A DNA stretch of 5,994 bases from Acidobacteriota bacterium (GTDB lineage: Bacteria > Acidobacteriota > Vicinamibacteria > Vicinamibacterales > SCN-69-37): NCBI GenBank assembly GCA_024653875.1, contig JANLHE010000212.1, positions 1 to 5,994 on the forward strand. The letters are read 5' to 3'. The stretch's first letter is position 1. Every line of letters starts with the position of its first letter. Made by a program: the position numbers and the translations under genes. Positions 1 to 5,994 of this stretch are shown here, piece by piece. The notes under the pieces are model-generated. The model made no database searches. It saw only the letters and a list, made by a program, of their open reading frames with translations, and was not told where the DNA came from.

Positions 1-2757
1 AAGACCTGGAAGAAGATCGGGCTGGATCTCACGCAGCACATTTCCCGGATCATCGTGCATCCGAAGAACCCGGACGTCGTGTACGTGGCGGCGCAGGGCG
101 CCCTCTACAGCCAGTCGCCGCAGCGGGGCGTCTTCAAGTCCACCGACGGTGGAACGACCTGGAAGAACGTCCTCTACGTCGACGAGCGGACCGGCGCCTC
201 CGAGCTCTCGATGGACGCGACGAACCCGCGCATCATGTATGCCGCGACGTGGGAGTACGGCCGGCTGCCCTGGAAGGTCATCAGCGGCGGTCCCGGCGGC
301 GGTCTCTACAAATCCACCGACAGCGGCGAGACCTGGGAACGGATGAAGGAGGGCCTGCCCGAGGAAATGGGCAAGATGGCGATCGCCGTCAGCCGCTCGA
401 ACCCGGCCAAGGTGTATGCGCTCGTCGAGAGCGACTCCACCAAGGAGGCGCGCGGCCTGTACGTGTCGACCAACGCCGGCAAGAGCTGGAGCCATGTCAC
501 GAGTGACCCGCGCCTTGTCCAGCGGGCGTGGTACTACATCGAGCTCTTCATCGACCCGAAGAACGAGAACACGATCTACGTGCTGAGCGCCCCCGCGCTG
601 CGGTCCACCGACGGCGGCAAGACCTGGGAAGTCCTGTCGGCCCCGCACGGCGATTTCCACGATTTGTGGATCAACCCCGGCAACCCCGACAACTTCATCC
701 TCTCGAGCGACGGCGGGGCGGCCATCACCTTCGACCGGGGAAAGAGCTGGAGCTCGCAGGACAACCTGCCGACGGCGCAGTTCTACCGGATCAACGTCGA
801 CAACCAGTTTCCGTACCGCATCTACGGCGGGCAGCAGGACAACTCGTCCGTCGTGATTACCAGCCGCGAGCTGGCCAGCGGCGGCATCACCACCGCCGGC
901 TGGACGGCATCCGCGGGAGGCGAGAGCGCCTTTCTCGCGTTTGATCCCGACAACCCGCGATTTGTCCTCGGCGGCAGCTACCAGGGCACGATCGAGGTCA
1001 TCGATACCAAGGCGACCGCCGGCACGAACATCATGGCGGCGCCGATCCAGTACCTCGGCATGGACGCCAAGGACATGAAGTACCGCTACAACTGGAACGC
1101 GCCCATCATCTGGAGCCGGCACGAGCCGAACACGTACTACCACGGCGCGCAGCATCTGCTGAAGACCTCGGACATGGGCAAGACGTGGAAGGAAGTGTCG
1201 CCGGACCTGACCCGGAACGAGAAAGACAAACAGGGCAAGGGCGGCGGCCCGTACACCAACGAGGCCGTCGGCGCCGAGAACTACGGCACGCTTGCCTACA
1301 TCCTGGAGTCGCCCCACGAGAAGGGCGTGATCTGGACGGGCAGCGACGATGGCGTGGTCCAGCTGACGCGCGACGGCGGCGCGACCTGGAAAAACGTCAC
1401 GCCGCGGGGCCTGGCCGAGTGCCTGATCAACGCGATCGACGTGTCACCCTTCGACAAGGCGACGGCCTACATCGCCACCACGCGCTACAAGTTCAACGAC
1501 CACGCACCGGGGCTGTACAAGACCACGGACTACGGCGCGACGTGGACGAAGATCGACAGCGGCATTCCCGGCAACGCGTTCACCAGGGTCGTGCGCGAGG
1601 ATGACGTCAGGCGTGATCTGCTCTTTGCGGGCACCGAACTCGGCGTGTTCATCTCGTGGAACGGCGGCAGGGACTGGTCACCGTTCCAGCTGAACCTGCC
1701 GATCACGCCGATCACCGACTTGCGGATCCACAAGGGCAACCTCGTCGCCGCCACCTCCGGCCGATCGTTCTGGATCCTCGACGACCTGGCCCTGATCCGC
1801 CAGTACAAGAAAGACGTCCCGGCGTTCTCGATCTATCAGCCGGCAAGCGCGTACCTGGCCAACGGCGGCAGCGACCTGAACAGCTCGGACGAGGACGTGA
1901 CCGGGACCCACACATTCCGCGGCGTGAATCCCGCCAACGGCATCGTCCTCTATTACCAGCTGCCGGAGTTGAAGAAGGAGGACGAAGTCATCCTCGAGAT
2001 CACCGATGCCGAGGGGAAGCCGGTGCGCACGATCTCGTCGAAGCCCGTGGCCGGCTTCAAGAAATGGGACGGGGGGCCGGGCGCGGAGCCGGTACTGTCC
2101 AAGGCAAAGGGGTTGAACAGGTTCGTCTGGAACATGCGGTATCCAACGATTCCCGGCGTGCCTGGCGTGTATATCGAGGCCAGCTACGCCGGGCACAAGG
2201 CGATACCCGGACAGTACCGCTTCACCCTGAAGGTGGGTGGCCAGCAGGTCGCGACCGGCGCCGAGATTCTCGCCAATCCGCTGTACCCGGGCACCGCCGC
2301 GACCTACAGGGACTACCACGCGGTCATGTCCAACATGGAGAACGAGCTCACCGCCATTCACAAGTTGGTGAACTCCCTGCACGAGAAGCAGACGCAGCTC
2401 GAGGCCCTGCTGCCGACGTTGCCGCCGGGCGACAAGTTCGCCGGCGTCACGCGCGATGGCGACGCCTTGCTCAAGAAGCTGAAGGCGTGGGACGAGGACA
2501 TGGTCCAGCGCAAGTCAAAGGCCTACGACGACGTGGAGAATTTCGTCAACAGGTTCACAGCGAACTATCTGTTCCTGATCAACCAGACGGAAAGCGATAT
2601 CCCACGGGTCAATCAGTCGTCGCTCGACCTGCTCGAAAAGACAATCGCGGAGTGGTCGGCGCTGAAAACGCGGTCCGACGAGATGCTGGCCAAGGACATC
2701 CCGGCCCTGAACAAGAAGTTGTGGGATGCCGGCGTCGGCGCGATCTGGAAGGACTGA
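1..2757 (+). CDS. Sortilin/Vps10-type Asp-box (BNR-like) beta-propeller protein, 5'-truncated by window edge
   Basis: The frame is open from base 1 and ends at TGA 2755-2757, giving 918 visible codons. The GTG at 55 lies inside 'SRIIVHPKNP' and is not a start. Related proteins are usually about 1050-1090 residues, so roughly 130-170 N-terminal residues, including any signal peptide, are missing. Nine Asp-box motifs (S/T-x-D/N-x-G-x-T/S-W) begin near codons 47, 105, 156, 202, 243, 389, 456, 508 and 552; the window opens in the tail (KTW) of another. They mark blades of a beta-propeller of the Vps10/sortilin class over about codons 1-590. A beta-rich, FlgD/Ig-like segment follows (about 641-760), then a charged, probably alpha-helical or coiled-coil tail (about 765-918). 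Databases often label such proteins 'glycosyl hydrolase', but Asp boxes are structural and no catalytic residues can be assigned here. Likely exported and used for binding or degrading a polymer or peptide; that role is inference. The next gene follows on the same strand. Confidence 0.9.
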   Translation, partial: KTWKKIGLDLTQHISRIIVHPKNPDVVYVAAQGALYSQSPQRGVFKSTDGGTTWKNVLYVDERTGASELSMDATNPRIMYAATWEYGRLPWKVISGGPGGGLYKSTDSGETWERMKEGLPEEMGKMAIAVSRSNPAKVYALVESDSTKEARGLYVSTNAGKSWSHVTSDPRLVQRAWYYIELFIDPKNENTIYVLSAPALRSTDGGKTWEVLSAPHGDFHDLWINPGNPDNFILSSDGGAAITFDRGKSWSSQDNLPTAQFYRINVDNQFPYRIYGGQQDNSSVVITSRELASGGITTAGWTASAGGESAFLAFDPDNPRFVLGGSYQGTIEVIDTKATAGTNIMAAPIQYLGMDAKDMKYRYNWNAPIIWSRHEPNTYYHGAQHLLKTSDMGKTWKEVSPDLTRNEKDKQGKGGGPYTNEAVGAENYGTLAYILESPHEKGVIWTGSDDGVVQLTRDGGATWKNVTPRGLAECLINAIDVSPFDKATAYIATTRYKFNDHAPGLYKTTDYGATWTKIDSGIPGNAFTRVVREDDVRRDLLFAGTELGVFISWNGGRDWSPFQLNLPITPITDLRIHKGNLVAATSGRSFWILDDLALIRQYKKDVPAFSIYQPASAYLANGGSDLNSSDEDVTGTHTFRGVNPANGIVLYYQLPELKKEDEVILEITDAEGKPVRTISSKPVAGFKKWDGGPGAEPVLSKAKGLNRFVWNMRYPTIPGVPGVYIEASYAGHKAIPGQYRFTLKVGGQQVATGAEILANPLYPGTAATYRDYHAVMSNMENELTAIHKLVNSLHEKQTQLEALLPTLPPGDKFAGVTRDGDALLKKLKAWDEDMVQRKSKAYDDVENFVNRFTANYLFLINQTESDIPRVNQSSLDLLEKTIAEWSALKTRSDEMLAKDIPALNKKLWDAGVGAIWKD

Positions 2758-2781
2758 GCGCGGCGCTGCCCGCGATGGAAT

Positions 2782-2787
2782 TATACT
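2782..2787 (+). promoter_or_regulatory. Candidate -10 box (TATACT) for the DUF5916 gene, leaderless-type start
   Basis: TATACT matches the sigma-70 -10 consensus TATAAT at five of six positions. It sits in a short A/T-rich patch (2777-2787) that stands out in very GC-rich surroundings. Transcription starting 6-9 bases downstream would begin at about 2793-2796, only 3-6 bases before ATG 2799, so the mRNA would be leaderless or nearly so. This fits the lack of a Shine-Dalgarno motif next to ATG 2799. No convincing -35 hexamer is seen 16-18 bases upstream (the sequence there is GC-rich, around CGCGGC) and there is no extended -10 TG. The call rests on the hexamer, its A/T context and its position. 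Confidence 0.35.
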
Positions 2788-2798
2788 GGCTGCGCTGC

Positions 2799-5096
2799 AT
2801 GCGCGCCCAGACTCTCGGTTTCCTCATTCCCGTCATCACGCTGTGCGGCAGTCCTTCGTTGGCCCAGCAGCCCGGCGGCGCGCCGATAGACGGCCCGGCG
2901 GCTCCGGCGTTTCCTCAGATGATCACGCGAGACGATCTGGGTCACGCGACCATTCGCACCGTACGGCTGCCCGGACCGCTGGTGCTGGACGGCCGCCTGG
3001 ACGAGCCGTTCTATCGTGACATCGCGGCGGTGGGGGAGTTCATTCAGCAGGATCCCTTCGAAGGGAAACCCGCGACGGAAAAGACCGAGGTCTGGGTGTT
3101 CTTTGATGACGAGAACGTGTATGTCTCCGCGCGCAACTGGGAAACCGAGCCAGGCCGGCGCGTCATGAGCGACATGCAGCGCGACGCGCGCAATCTGTTC
3201 AACAACGATCACTTCGCGGTGCTGTTCGACCCGTTCTATGACCGCCGCAACGGTTATTACTTCTACGCGAACGCCCAGGGTGGCATGGTCGATGGGGAGT
3301 TGAACAACGACGTTCCCAACAATAACTGGAATGGACTGTGGGAGGTGCGGGCGGCGGACTTCGAGGGTGGATGGGGCATCGAGTTCCGGTTTCCCTTTCG
3401 ATCGATGCGCTACAGGGAGCATGGGGATCTCTGGGGCATCAACTTCAGAAGAGTGGTCCGCTGGAAGAACGAGGTGTCGTATCTGACCGCCGTGCCGCAG
3501 TCGTTCGGCCGGCGTGGCCTGACGGTCGTCTCGATGGCAGGCACGCTCGTCGGTCTTGAGTCGCCTGGACGGCGGCTGACGCTGGACATCAAGCCGTATC
3601 TGCTGGGATCGAGCACGACGGATCGGACGGCCGAGCCGCCGTTCACCAACCGGGGCGCGGGCGACTTCGGCTTGGACGCCAAATGGGGCATCACGCAGTC
3701 GCTGGTGGCCGACTTCACGTACAACACCGACTTCGCGCAGGTCGAGGACGACGAGGCGCAGGTGAACCTCACGCGCTTCAGCGTGTTGTTTCCGGAGAAG
3801 CGTGAGTTCTTCCTGGAAGGGCAAGAGTACTTCAGCTTCGGCGGGGGCGGGGGCGGGGGCGGGGGTGGGGGGGGCGGTCGTGGGGGGTTCGGTCCCTCTG
3901 TGACGCCGCTGGTGTTTTACAGCCGCCGCATCGGCCTGCAGGATGGATTGCCGGTGCCGATTTTCGGCGGCGGACGCCTGCTGGGACGCCGCGGGGGATT
4001 CCAGGTGGGCGCCCTCCACATTGTGACCGACGGGCTCCAGGGGTTCGAGTCGGACTCTCGTGGAACTGGCGCGCAGTCCTCCGTGTTGCGGATCAACCGT
4101 AACGTGATGAGCCGCAGCCGGATCGGCGTGATTGCGACCAGGCGAGCGTGGGCGGATGAATCGGTGGGGACCAACTACGCCTTTGGGGTGGATGCCGCGC
4201 TGACGTTCACGAATGAAGTCTCGCTGCAAGGTTATTGGGCGCTCACTCGGACCAACGGCGTGCCGGCCGCGGACGACAGGAGCTACCGTGCCAGGTTCGG
4301 CTGGAACTCGGACCTGGCCGGACTCCAGGCAGAGCACCTGTACGTGGGCGACGATTTCTCGCCTGAGGCCGGCTTTGTGCGGCGCCGCGCGTTTCGCCGC
4401 TCGTTTGGAGAGGCGCGGTATAGTCCGCGGCCGCAGGGGCTGGCCGGCGTGCGCAAGCTCTTCTTCGAGGGCAGTGCGGACTACTATCACGACCCGTCCG
4501 GCGATCTGGAGTCGCGGGACGTCAAGGGCGAGTTCAAGGTTGAGTTCGTCAACACCGATCAGCTGACGTTCGCCTTCACCTCGTCGTTCGAGCGGCTCGA
4601 CGAGGAGTTCCCTATAGGTGACGGCGTGACGGTGCCCGTCGGAAGCTACGCGTTCCGGCGAGGCCAGATCGCCTATATGCTGTCGCCGTCTCGTCCGGTC
4701 TCGGGCTTTCTCTCCGTCTCGCGCGGATCGTTCTACGACGGGACCATTACCGAGGCGGCGTGGTCGGGCCGGGTGGAGTTTTCCTCGCGGCTCTACGCTG
4801 AACCACGCGTGTCGGTCAGCCACGTGGAGGGCCCCTTTGGCAGCGGAAACAGCAACGTCCTGGGCTCGCGGCTGACGTATACGCTGACGCCCCGCATGTT
4901 CGTGGGTGCGCTCGTGCAGTTCCAGTCCAGGAGCCACACGCTCAGCACCAACGCCCGGTTCCGCTGGGAGTACCAACCCGGCAGCGAACTGTTCGTTGTG
5001 TACAGCGACGGGCGCGGCGGCGAGACCGACCGGTTGTCCTCGCGCCTTCAAAACCGATCGGTGGTCCTCAAGATCACCAAACTGTTCCGCTGGTAG
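2799..5096 (+). CDS. Exported CBM9-like / DUF5916 outer-membrane beta-barrel protein
   Basis: This complete gene encodes 765 residues and ends at TAG 5094-5096. From ATG 2799 the N-terminus is a good signal peptide: MRAQ, a hydrophobic core to about residue 15, and SLA^QQ with likely cleavage after Ala22. An in-frame ATG at 2775 would add MELYWLRC; the TATACT box lies inside that extension, so 2799 is preferred. Residues about 52-232 resemble the CBM9-like domain that precedes DUF5916 (LVLDGRLDEPFY, EVWVFFDDENVYVSARNWE, FNNDHFAVLFDPFYDRRNGYYF, WGIEFRFPFRSMRY). From about residue 258 the DUF5916 hallmarks follow: NTDFAQVEDDEAQVNLTRF (from 309), FPEKREFFLEGQ (near 333-341), then FYSRRIGL and PIFGGGRLLGRRGGFQVGAL. 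A 13-Gly run (348-360) interrupts the conserved core. The rest has alternating beta-strand character and ends VVLKITKLFRW; a terminal aromatic residue suits a Bam-inserted outer-membrane barrel. The family function is unknown; binding or uptake of a carbohydrate or other polymer is inference. It lies 41 bases after the propeller gene. Confidence 0.9.
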   Translation: MRAQTLGFLIPVITLCGSPSLAQQPGGAPIDGPAAPAFPQMITRDDLGHATIRTVRLPGPLVLDGRLDEPFYRDIAAVGEFIQQDPFEGKPATEKTEVWVFFDDENVYVSARNWETEPGRRVMSDMQRDARNLFNNDHFAVLFDPFYDRRNGYYFYANAQGGMVDGELNNDVPNNNWNGLWEVRAADFEGGWGIEFRFPFRSMRYREHGDLWGINFRRVVRWKNEVSYLTAVPQSFGRRGLTVVSMAGTLVGLESPGRRLTLDIKPYLLGSSTTDRTAEPPFTNRGAGDFGLDAKWGITQSLVADFTYNTDFAQVEDDEAQVNLTRFSVLFPEKREFFLEGQEYFSFGGGGGGGGGGGGGRGGFGPSVTPLVFYSRRIGLQDGLPVPIFGGGRLLGRRGGFQVGALHIVTDGLQGFESDSRGTGAQSSVLRINRNVMSRSRIGVIATRRAWADESVGTNYAFGVDAALTFTNEVSLQGYWALTRTNGVPAADDRSYRARFGWNSDLAGLQAEHLYVGDDFSPEAGFVRRRAFRRSFGEARYSPRPQGLAGVRKLFFEGSADYYHDPSGDLESRDVKGEFKVEFVNTDQLTFAFTSSFERLDEEFPIGDGVTVPVGSYAFRRGQIAYMLSPSRPVSGFLSVSRGSFYDGTITEAAWSGRVEFSSRLYAEPRVSVSHVEGPFGSGNSNVLGSRLTYTLTPRMFVGALVQFQSRSHTLSTNARFRWEYQPGSELFVVYSDGRGGETDRLSSRLQNRSVVLKITKLFRW
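3840..3878 (+). repeat. GGCGGG hexanucleotide tract encoding 13 consecutive glycines, with a G8 run
   Basis: Thirteen consecutive Gly codons start at 3840. The first eight are four tandem copies of GGCGGG (3840-3863). A GGTGGG variant follows, then an uninterrupted run of eight G (3867-3874), GGC and GGT. After one Arg codon two more GGG codons follow (3882-3887). Change by whole 6-base units would lengthen or shorten the glycine linker by two residues without a frameshift, whereas slippage in G8 would break the frame. The coding strand has many runs of three or more G and could form a G-quadruplex. The tract falls between FFLEGQEYFSF and FYSRRIGL, where a flexible surface loop or linker is plausible. 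Confidence 0.85.
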
Positions 5097-5121
5097 CCCC
5101 ACCGTCCCGCGCATCACGCCC

Positions 5122-5144
5122 GGTCACCTCAGGCAGGTCCGACC
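5122..5144. terminator. Weak bulged hairpin between convergent genes, possible bidirectional terminator
   Basis: GGTC (5122-5125) pairs with GACC (5141-5144) and ACCT (5126-5129) with AGGT (5135-5138), around a five-base loop CAGGC and a two-base CC bulge. It lies 26 bases after the stop of the DUF5916 gene and directly beyond the stop of the minus-strand gene, where a shared terminator would be expected. No T-tract follows on either strand, so it does not look like a standard intrinsic terminator. Rho-dependent ending, or no role at all, is equally possible. The rest of the spacer shows nothing else. Confidence 0.2.
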
Positions 5145-5145
5145 C

Positions 5146-5994
5146 TCACCTCACATACCCCAGACTTCGCATCCGTTCGATCATCTCGCGGTCGAGCGGT
5201 TGTCCTGCCCGGGTCTGGGTGGAGGCGCGGCGCTCGCCGTAGGTGGTGACGGTGCGGGCGGGGAAGCGCTGCTGGAAGAGATCCGCGAAGAGCGCGCGTA
5301 GCGGCGTGCCGGCCAGATCGCTGGCGATGGGGACGCCCAGCGCGGTCAGCACCGTGGGCGCCACCGAGGTCGGCGCCGCGGTGTCCACGATCGCTGCAGA
5401 CGCGTGCGCGCCACTGATGGCCAGCAGGCCCGCCGAGGGCTGCTGCACGCGCCCGGGCTGCGTGATGACGATGATCTGGCGATCCGCCTGGGGCAGGGCC
5501 GCGAGCCACCGCGCGAGCGCCGTGTCGAGAAACGCGTAGTACGCCTCAAGGCCCCGCACCCTGGTGGCGGTCACCGAGGGAGCGACCGGCGCGCCCTCGC
5601 CACCCTGCAGCAGCGCATGCTGCGCGATGTCGAGGCCGGGCAGATACACCGTCAGCAGATCGAGTGATCCGAGGGCGGGGTCGGCGGCCAAGTCGAGCAC
5701 CGTGGCATCCAGTTCCGCCGAACGGGTGAGCGTGGCGGTGACATCCGCGGGCGCGTCCGGCGGCCACGCATGGACCGAGGCGCCGGCGACGCGTGCGTGC
5801 CTGGCCTCGGCCCCGCCGCGCAGGGTGTCGTACAAGGCCGCCGGCGCAATCTCCGCCGAGAGGTCGCCGCCCTGTTCCAGTCGAAGGATCGCGCGATCTG
5901 ACAGCACGACGCCGTCGGTTTCGGGCGCCGGCCACGTGGCCCACCAGTGGATCACCGCCGTGCGCAGGCCGGCCGAGGCGGCGACTTCCCAGAA
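5146..5994 (-). CDS. Alkaline-phosphatase-superfamily (type I phosphodiesterase-like) protein, C-terminal part, 5' end beyond window
   Basis: The minus-strand frame is open from the right edge and stops at TGA (complement of 5146-5148), giving 282 visible residues. It enters mid-domain as FWEVAASAGLRTAVIHWWATWPAP...GVVLSDRAILR; the GTG at 5955 is an internal Val, not a start. Supporting AlkP-fold features, in visible-residue numbering, are the FWE..A..AGLRTAV.HWWATWPA block (1-22), LDLLTVYLPGLDIAQH with candidate metal ligands Asp122 and His126, RGLEAYYAFLDTALARWLAAL, and APTVLTALGVPIASDLAGTPLRALF near the end of the fold. The tail REMIERMRSLGYVR resembles the C-terminal end of many acidobacterial AlkP/sulfatase-type proteins. 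Active members of the superfamily hydrolyse phosphate or sulfate esters using two metals. Here the strand that normally ends in S-D-H-G reads IIVITQPGRVQ (T178-R182), so two usual ligands seem absent and activity is doubtful. The catalytic nucleophile would lie upstream, outside the window. The gene converges on the DUF5916 gene with a 49-base spacer and is a separate transcription unit. Confidence 0.8.
   Translation of the reverse strand, partial: FWEVAASAGLRTAVIHWWATWPAPETDGVVLSDRAILRLEQGGDLSAEIAPAALYDTLRGGAEARHARVAGASVHAWPPDAPADVTATLTRSAELDATVLDLAADPALGSLDLLTVYLPGLDIAQHALLQGGEGAPVAPSVTATRVRGLEAYYAFLDTALARWLAALPQADRQIIVITQPGRVQQPSAGLLAISGAHASAAIVDTAAPTSVAPTVLTALGVPIASDLAGTPLRALFADLFQQRFPARTVTTYGERRASTQTRAGQPLDREMIERMRSLGYVR

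Noticed and set aside
55..57. GTG as the start of the propeller protein
   Set aside because: Family-like sequence (KTWKKIGLDLTQHISRII) continues in frame upstream to base 1, so the codon is an internal Val and the true start is outside the window.
139..1677. The recurring 'tccaccgac..cgg...acctgg'-like DNA words as a DNA repeat array
   Set aside because: They are irregularly spaced and reflect repeated Asp-box protein motifs under coding constraint, not a DNA-level repeat or CRISPR.
1678..2382. 234-codon antisense frame within the propeller gene
   Set aside because: Shadow of the sense gene; the composition is Arg/Gly/Val-rich, without motifs, and lacks a plausible start context.
1656..2774. 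Open frame upstream of the DUF5916 gene that could be read as a 1146-residue fusion protein
   Set aside because: It overlaps the propeller gene in another frame, is rich in Arg/Gly/Ala/Pro without domain motifs, and the real protein has its own signal peptide from 2799. It is an out-of-frame shadow of a GC-rich gene.
2799..2867. Lipoprotein signal at Cys16 of the DUF5916 protein (ITLC)
   Set aside because: The residue before Cys is Leu, not Gly, Ala or Ser, so there is no proper lipobox. A signal peptidase I site at SLA^QQ fits better.
5024..5066. Imperfect inverted repeat (GACCGGTT near 5028-5035 against AACCGATC at 5052-5059)
   Set aside because: It lies wholly inside the coding end of the DUF5916 gene, has a mismatch and a long loop, and is not followed by a T-run. 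Chance pairing in GC-rich coding DNA is the simplest reading.
2781..5117. 778-codon antisense frame opposite the whole DUF5916 gene
   Set aside because: Long antisense frames are common opposite GC-rich genes. Its translation is low-complexity Arg/Ala/Val/His/Glu with no recognisable domain, while the sense frame has unmistakable family motifs.
5243..5667. Plus-strand frames opposite the AlkP-like gene
   Set aside because: They are short, overlap each other and lack motifs; the minus-strand frame carries the conserved AlkP-fold blocks.

Overview
The window is GC-rich (about two thirds G+C by eye), densely coding bacterial DNA. It holds three protein genes and almost no intergenic space: one large gene cut by the left edge (+), one complete gene (+), and one gene cut by the right edge (-). 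The family mix points to Acidobacteriota, most likely a Vicinamibacteria-type soil or sediment lineage: a large sortilin/Vps10-type Asp-box propeller protein, a CBM9-like plus DUF5916 outer-membrane protein, and an alkaline-phosphatase-superfamily protein ending in an 'RSLGYV'-like tail. Related phyla such as Gemmatimonadota carry the same families, so the taxonomic call is an inference from gene content and base composition only.

Layout: 1-2757 (+) is the C-terminal 918 codons of the propeller protein. Next comes a 41-base gap holding a TATACT box, and then 2799-5096 (+), a 765-residue exported DUF5916 protein with a predicted outer-membrane beta-barrel. A possible alternative start for it is at 2775. 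A 49-base spacer (5097-5145) separates its stop from the convergent gene 5146-5994 (-), the C-terminal 282 residues of an AlkP-superfamily protein whose N-terminus lies beyond the right edge. No RNA gene, insertion sequence, CRISPR array, attachment site or origin was seen, and no gene-free stretch exceeds 300 bases.

How the genes work together: the two plus-strand genes both look like envelope proteins, one probably secreted or periplasmic and one in the outer membrane. They may be co-transcribed, but the TATACT box just before the second gene suggests it also has its own start signal. The minus-strand gene is a separate transcription unit. The sequence shows no substrate for any of them. 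I did not find a novel multi-gene system. The points most worth a second look are the apparently missing Asp-His-Gly metal motif in the AlkP-like protein, the GGCGGG hexanucleotide/poly-Gly tract with an embedded G8 run in the DUF5916 gene, and the likely leaderless or near-leaderless start of that gene.
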